From Laccaria trichodermophora (lineage: Eukaryota; Basidiomycota; Agaricomycetes; Agaricales; Hydnangiaceae), in contig JACTVC010000016.1 in NCBI GenBank assembly GCA_018417955.1, positions 558,001-622,000 on the forward strand: a stretch of DNA of 64,000 bases, written 5' to 3'. This document shows, piece by piece, positions 58,505 through 64,000 of the stretch. Under the pieces are notes generated by a model, which had not been told where the DNA came from, made no database searches, and saw only the letters and a program-made list of their open reading frames with translations. The position numbers were made by a program, and so were the translations under genes. Numbering within the stretch: position 1 is the stretch's first letter; every line of letters starts with the position of its first letter.

Positions 58505-59130
58505 CTTAGACTACAAAGTTTGTAGTGTGCGCTTTTTCATTAGAAAAGTTTGTAGTATCTGCTTTTTGAGACTACAAAAGTTTGTAGTGTGCGCTTTTTC
58601 ATTAGAAAAGTTTGTAGTATCCACTTTTTGTCATTACAAAAATTTGTAGTGTGCGCTTTTTCATTAGAAAAGTTTGTAGTATCCACTTTTTGTCATTACA
58701 AAAATTTGTAGTGTGCGCTTTTTCATTAGAAAAGTTTGTAGTATCCACTTTTTGTCATTACAAAAATTTGTAGTGTGCGCTTTTTCATTAGAAAAGTTTG
58801 TAGTATCTGCTTTTTGAGACTACAAAAGTTTGTAGTGTGTGCTTTTTCATTAGGAAAGGTTGTAGTATCTGCTTTTTGAGACTACAAAAGTTTGTAGTGT
58901 GCGCTTTTTCATTAGAAAAGTTTGTAGTATCCACTTTTTGTCATTACAAAAATTTGTAGTGTGTGCTATTTCATTAGAAAAGTTTGTATTGTCTGCTATT
59001 TGAGACTACAAAAGTTTGTAGTGTGCACTTTTTATTAGAAAAGTGTGTAGTGTCCGCTTTTTGAGACTACAAAAGTTTGTAGTGTCCGCTTTTTCATTAG
59101 AAAAGTTGTCTGCCTTTTCATTTAAAAAAG
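58505..59130. repeat. 62-bp tandem array (left arm)
   Basis: Units of gtttgtagtgtgcgcttttt plus cattagaaaagtttgtagta and a variable middle (tcattacaaaaa or gagactacaaaa types). The right-arm counterpart (59935-60485) has one unit fewer. Confidence 0.9.
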
Positions 59131-59308
59131 TATGTAGTTGACATGTAGTTTATGGTGTCCTTGGACCTATCTATGTTGGGGGATGAGGTTGAAGGATTGC
59201 CATCATACTGCCAGTGCTGCAGCATTAGTTTTTGACATCATGCACAAGTTGTCTTGCACATCAGGAAAGGCCATTCTAAGCCTTTCATATTGATACCTAC
59301 TGTCCTAT

Positions 59309-59739
59309 CATAAAACATAATTATCAGTTCATGTGGGGATATGGCTGAAAAATTGACATGACATCTCCAGTTTTTTGACATTATGACCAAATTACCTTTC
59401 ATCCTGTCTGCTTTCACATTAATAGCTACTGGCCTGTCTGAAACATAGTCAACTTTGATACATTCATGTGGGGGTATCACTGAAGGATTGACATAACATC
59501 ACCAGTTTTTGACATCATGACCAACTTGGCTTTTAATGATGGGCTGATCCATCCTTGGAGGTGTCTTCAAGTCAGGTCATGTTGTAAGTTGACCATGTAT
59601 TGAGTAGATATCAACATGAATAGCCTCCTCTAGCTGAAAGCCAACTTGGGCATGATGTGAGAAACTGCTGATGTGGCAATAGCAATATGTAAAGTCATGT
59701 CAATCCTTCAGCATATCCCCCCAAGCTTACAACTATCTT
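59309..59739. other. Central spacer of the palindrome
   Basis: Contains diverged ~135-145-bp tandem units starting tttttgaca(t)catga near 59229, 59372 and 59506, and an imperfect inverted continuation of the arms. No gene is seen. Confidence 0.7.
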
Positions 59740-62044
59740 TTCAGATAGGACAGCAGGTATCAATATGAAAGGCTTAGAATGGCCTTTCCTGATGTGCAAG
59801 ACAACTTGTGCATGATGTCAAAAACTAATGCTGCAGCACTGGCAGTACGATGGCAATCCTTCAACCTCATCCCCCAACATAGATAGGTCCAAGGACACCA
59901 TAAACTACATGTCAACTACATACTTTTTTAAATGAAAAGGCAGACAACTTTTCTAATGAAAAAGCGGACACTACAAACTTTTGTAGTCTCAAAAAGCGGA
60001 CACTACACACTTTTCTAATAAAAAGTGCACACTACAAACTTTTGTAGTCTCAAATAGCAGACAATACAAACTTTTCTAATGAAATAGCACACACTACAAA
60101 TTTTTGTAATGACAAAAAGTGGATACTACAAACTTTTCTAATGAAAAAGCGCACACTACAAACTTTTGTAGTCTCAAAAAGCAGATACTACAACCTTTCC
60201 TAATGAAAAAGCACACACTACAAACTTTTGTAGTCTCAAAAAGCAGATACTACAAACTTTTCTAATGAAAAAGCGCACACTACAAATTTTTGTAATGACA
60301 AAAAGTGGATACTACAAACTTTTCTAATGAAAAAGCGCACACTACAAATTTTTGTAATGACAAAAAGTGGATACTACAAACTTTTCTAATGAAAAAGCGC
60401 ACACTACAAACTTTTGTAGTCTCAAAAAGCAGATACTACAAACTTTTCTAATGAAAAAGCGCACACTACAAACTTTGTAGTCTAAGTCCAAGCTTTTGTA
60501 GTCTGGGTCTGACTTTTATAGTATATCAGTAAACTTGGTAGTCTATAAACTTCTGTAGTCTTTTGTATGTATCAATCAGTAAACTATGTAGTCTAAGTCC
60601 GACTTTTTTGTAGTCTATCAGTAAACTTGGTAGTCTGTATCTGTAGGGCATGCACCTTCCTTTTTTGGTCATTTTTCCCACAATGCAATAATTGTAGCCC
60701 TTTCTTTTAGCTTTCTAAATATACTGAAATCATGTTATTTGGTTTTGTTTTTATGGAGAAAAACACAAAAAACAAAAAAAAAACGCGACGCTTTTGAAAT
60801 TCTATCTCCACAATGGGAGCACTTCAGAACATAATTCAAACAGATTCAGGAAGCTACAGTGTAGGGCTACAACTTTCATTTTTGACCATTTTTGGTAATT
60901 GGTCATGTGACCATCATCCCAACATCCCATTACATGGACCCTGATAGGTAAAATCATTCTCATCTTGCTTTTCTTCACTTTTAGTCAAACCAGGTCATAT
61001 TTCCCTTTTGGGATGGACCCTGAAGGCAGTGCCTGATGTTCTGTACACCATTCATATGTTTTTCCAAATTTTCTGCTATTTTCTGCTATTTTCTGGCTAT
61101 TTTTGGATATATTACCATATTTGGAAATGTACTCCGGACCCTGAAAACAACCCCAATGTCATCACCAATAGTGAGCACCACCCTGCCATTTTTTTCCTGA
61201 TTTTTTGGCTATTTTTGGATATATTACTATATTTGGCAATGCACCCTGGTCCCTGAAAACAACCCCAATGTCATCACCAACAGTGAGCACCATCCTCCAT
61301 TTTTTTCTGATTTTTTGGCTATTTTCCAGCTATTCTACCATATTTGTCAATGTGCCCTGGACCCTGAAAACAGACCCTGATGTCATCACTAACAGTGAGC
61401 ACCATCCCCCATTCTTTTCTGATTTTTACCCTATTTTATTGCTATTTTTCATTTGGAAAAAGCGCATATTTCCTTATTTGGAAATGCGCCCTGGACCCTG
61501 AAAACAGTGCCTGACGTCGTCACCAACAGTGAGCACAACCACTGTAAAGCAATGAGTGAAACAGTTGCCGTGGTGGAATGAAATAAAAAATGAAGTAGTT
61601 GCCGTGAATGAATGAAATCGTTGCTGTGAATGAATGAAATCATTGCCAGAAATGAATGAAATTGTCACCAGGAATGAATGAAACAGGTGCCGTGAAAGAA
61701 TGAAATGAAATGAATGAAATCATTGCCAGGAATGAATGAAATCATTGCCGTGAATGAATGAAATCATTGCCAGAAATGAATGAAATCGTCGCCAGGAAGG
61801 AATGAAACAGGTGCCGTGAAAGAATGAAATGAAATGAATGAAATCATTGCCAGGAATGAATGAAATCGTCGCCAGGAATGAATGAAACAGAATGAATTAT
61901 CTTGAATGAAACAGGTGCCGTGAATGAATGAAAATGCATTTCATTCATTCATGGTAGCTGATCAAGTTTTTTTATGGCAGCTGCCATAACTACATCATGT
62001 AATTGGCAGCTACCAGTCGTCACCATCAGGAAATACCTTCAGCC

Positions 62045-62652
62045 CTGTCCTTTTACAGGGAAATACGACTGTACTACCCCTCCCTATGCCATCGTCGGAG
62101 GCAACCCCTAGTGCTCTGTTACCATGGCCAGTGGCTGCGGCATTGCCTTCAACGACCGCGCCATCGTCTTTCGCCCTTGAACGGCCTACAGAGCCACTAG
62201 CCTCCAGAATTTCGACTACAAGACAAATGCCTTCCGGATCCCCAGCTCCCACCCCCACACAGCCAACCCTCATGTCTCGGATGACGGAACATTTATCCGC
62301 CAGGTTGAGCGACGCAGCGTCTTCCAATCTAGCTGCCAGACTCTCGGATTCCACTCAGTGGGTGGCTGCCGAATGAGTACCGGAGGATTTGCCTATGGGA
62401 AGCCCCCTTCCTTGGAATAGTCATATGTCTTGGGGAGGCGCAGTTCAGCCACCGACAGCCCCACTGGTCACTCCGGATGATCTGCATCCTACGCAGGATT
62501 CCATGGACGAGGATCCCGTCGATCTTGATGATGTTGGAGAACCAGACTATAAGAGGACAAAGAGGGGTCGTCGGAGTGGGCAGAAGATCCAGGGGTACAG
62601 AAGGCGGGACGAGGAACACGAAGAGCGGAAGAGACAACGGCGACGGCGCTGA
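62045..62652 (+). pseudogene. 3' end of an LTR-retrotransposon polyprotein (5'-truncated)
   Basis: One plus-strand frame runs from before 62086 through an in-frame TGA (62374-62376, context AAE-x-VPED) to TGA at 62650-62652. It is proline/serine-rich, then acidic (DEDPVDLDDVGEPD) and ends in a basic tail (YKRTKRGRRSGQK then RKRQRRRR). It lies directly upstream of a G-run and an LTR-like unit, the position of a pol C-terminal extension. The catalytic domains are absent; the upstream side abuts the 5-kb palindrome. Confidence 0.45.
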
Positions 62653-62698
62653 AGGAGCTCAACACCATGGTCGATGCTCCAATCTCACGGGGGGGCTT

Positions 62699-63064
62699 TG
62701 TGATACTGTAGTACTACTTACCTATCTTGCGTGACATGGGACCATCGTATTTACTCTTGTTATCTTCTTGTTATGTTGTGCTGAGACTAACAAATAAACT
62801 ACTTGCAACTTTCACATAAACTTATATGTGGAGCGGGTCATCCCTATCGTATACGGCTAGGCTGCCTTGTGCCTCCCCTCCGGGATACCAGAGCCCCGTG
62901 CTGGGTGACAGCGTCCCTCGTCCGGGGTCACTGGATCACGGAGGTGCGGCCACGACACATCTGACCGCTCCACGTGCGCTCTCACACGTTCCCTGCATCT
63001 TCTCCGCTACCCTCACTCGCTTACGCCTTCATCGAGAGGTCAAGAACAACAACCCGGTTTCACA
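62699..63064 (+). repeat. Candidate 3' LTR (366 bp)
   Basis: Begins TGTGATACTGTAG and ends CGGTTTCACA (TG...CA), immediately preceded by the polypurine cacgggggggctt. A second LTR is not present in the window, so boundaries rest on the canonical ends alone. Confidence 0.5.
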
Positions 63065-63752
63065 ATAAGCAATGGTTGATCTATGGATTTGATCTATGGA
63101 AGCTGTAGATGGTCTACAGTCAACTTTGAGCTCCCCTTATGCACTCACCGTGAGCTGTGATGACTTGGTGTTTTCTCATTCTAGTGGAATTTGATTATTC
63201 CAGAATTTACACTGGAATGTTCCCTGGAATGGTGTTCCCAGAATGGGCAGGAACAGAATTCAACCTTCCCTTTGATGAGTGTGCACCTGTTCTACACATG
63301 TGGATTCAACATTTCGCACATTCCTGCACCTACACGAATAATCCTTGCACCTTTGCAACACACACTGATCTTATTCAATTCAACAAAACTTTCAGACATC
63401 TTCAGCATCATTTGGACACCTTCAACACCTTCACATTCCTGAAATCCAAATGTCCTGCACCTGACCACCATTATCACATGTTCACACATCGCACATCACA
63501 CATCAACACACTTCCGAATATTCACCACCTGTACATGCACTATGACACAACTGCAAAATCTTTGCACATCTACCCATGCATATACCCATGTGTTCCGAAC
63601 ATCCCTGACACACCATGACACATCCTCAAATGTTTTCCTGCACACTCCAAGAATTATCTGTCAATTTTCCATTCATGTTCCGACAAGGGGTATGCAAAAA
63701 GAAATCCCAGTACACAAGGTCCTTTTATTTGGATAAGGTCTTGCAGACCCTT
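63065..63752. other. Unassigned sequence
   Basis: A 153-codon plus-strand frame at 63157-63618 has biased His/Thr/Pro composition and no motif; its first part overlaps ggaatgtt/ccagaatg words typical of the small repeats. No supported gene. Confidence 0.4.
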
Positions 63753-63774
63753 CCCCCCCCCCCCCCCCCCCCCC
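63753..63774 (+). repeat. Homopolymer of 22 C
   Basis: Uninterrupted poly-C; length may be unreliable in sequencing. Confidence 0.9.
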
Positions 63775-63874
63775 TACCCCTTCCAAAAAGGGAAATAAGT
63801 CACGTTACTTTGTAACTAAATCATGAGTTTCTACTTTCACCACCGTTTTCCACCAGAGGGCACTCTACCACCTC

Positions 63875-64000
63875 TAGTGTTCGCAGGTCCGGTTCAGTCC
63901 GGTTTTTTGCCCTGAAAACGCGCAACCGTGGACCGCAACTGGTCCAGAACTGACCCAGATATTGAGGGAACCAAACCGGACCACCTAGGACTGGTCTTTT
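63875..64000. mobile_element. Left end of a further hAT-like element (cut by window)
   Basis: TAGTGTTCGCAGGTCCGG followed by repeated ccggtt/ggtccgg words has the form of the hAT subterminal arrays at 9114 and 19746. The rest is outside the window. Confidence 0.5.

Larger units (their letters stand above)
56973..62017. mobile_element. 5-kb palindromic foldback element
   Basis: Left arm about 56974-59308, right arm about 59740-62017. Paired positions sum to 118991 from the outer ends through all points checked down to about 58501/60490, and to 119053 nearer the centre, because the left arm has one extra 62-bp tandem unit. Translations of matching stretches in both arms are identical (for example 57490-57786 and 61205-61501). 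Ends ACTAGTAGCTGC / ACTGGTAGCTGCC match the 847-bp element at 15043. Flanks tgtcagca and cgtcacca agree at 6 of 8 positions. No gene inside. Confidence 0.9.

Noticed and set aside
58505..60485. 62-bp repeats with alternating variable segments, CRISPR-like at first sight
   Set aside because: The variable parts are only two recurring variants, and the array is inside a foldback element.
56973..62017. Possibility that the 5-kb palindrome is purely an assembly or library artefact
   Set aside because: Arms differ by one 62-bp unit and at scattered bases, the centre is diverged, and a separate 847-bp element with the same ends and a TSD exists; long reads would still be needed for proof.

Overview
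The window is nuclear DNA of a filamentous basidiomycete, most likely an agaricomycete mushroom. The evidence is the 50-65 nt GT-AG introns, a STAND/NLR gene with a kinesin-light-chain-type TPR tail, a gene carrying the cysteine clusters (CxC5/CxC6) that accompany fungal KDZ transposases, an agaric-style F-box/LRR gene, and a Ty3/Gypsy chromovirus. I cannot name the species. The region is a transposon graveyard with some young insertions; few host genes are intact.

Layout. 1-5253: a duplicated 5' flank followed by an intact three-exon NB-ARC/TPR NLR. 5254-9113: non-coding DNA with two foldback-type elements. 9114-16367: a decayed hAT transposon (8-bp TSD ctgaggat) containing two later insertions (12556-14104 and 15043-15889). 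16368-19737: small repeats, tRNA-like SINEs and another non-autonomous element (17284-18773). 19746-27899: an 8.15-kb hAT transposon with TIRs and an 8-bp TSD (cttgtagg). It encodes an apparently intact transposase on the minus strand and, divergently, an Spt5-like (NGN + KOW) transcription-elongation-factor homologue on the plus strand. 28141-30085: a frameshifted F-box/LRR pseudogene. 30215-35759: dispersed segmental repeats and unidentified gene remnants. 35765-45330: a complete Gypsy chromovirus with 347-bp LTRs identical by eye and TSD cttac. 45930-51042: a second copy of the NLR locus whose TPR tail is replaced by a repeat element. 51344-56249: a two-gene minus-strand unit, a broken CxC5/CxC6 KDZ-type gene plus an acidic protein gene. 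56973-62017: a 5-kb, almost perfectly palindromic foldback element. 62045-64000: the 3' end of another LTR element and the start of another hAT-like terminus.

How the parts fit. The host content is mainly a fungal NLR family (innate-immunity/heterokaryon-incompatibility type) duplicated with about 2 kb of flanking DNA, one copy intact and one decapitated. The most unusual object is the hAT element: its TIRs and TSD enclose both the transposase and the Spt5-like gene, so the elongation factor is physically cargo of the transposon. A 106-bp-arm palindrome with a telomere-like G-run motif lies between the two divergent genes.

Several decayed genes carry in-frame TGA codons where family context expects CGA arginine, which suggests C-to-T mutation of repeats at CpG. 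Splice sites and coordinates were read by eye; family calls rest on recognised motifs, not on database searches.
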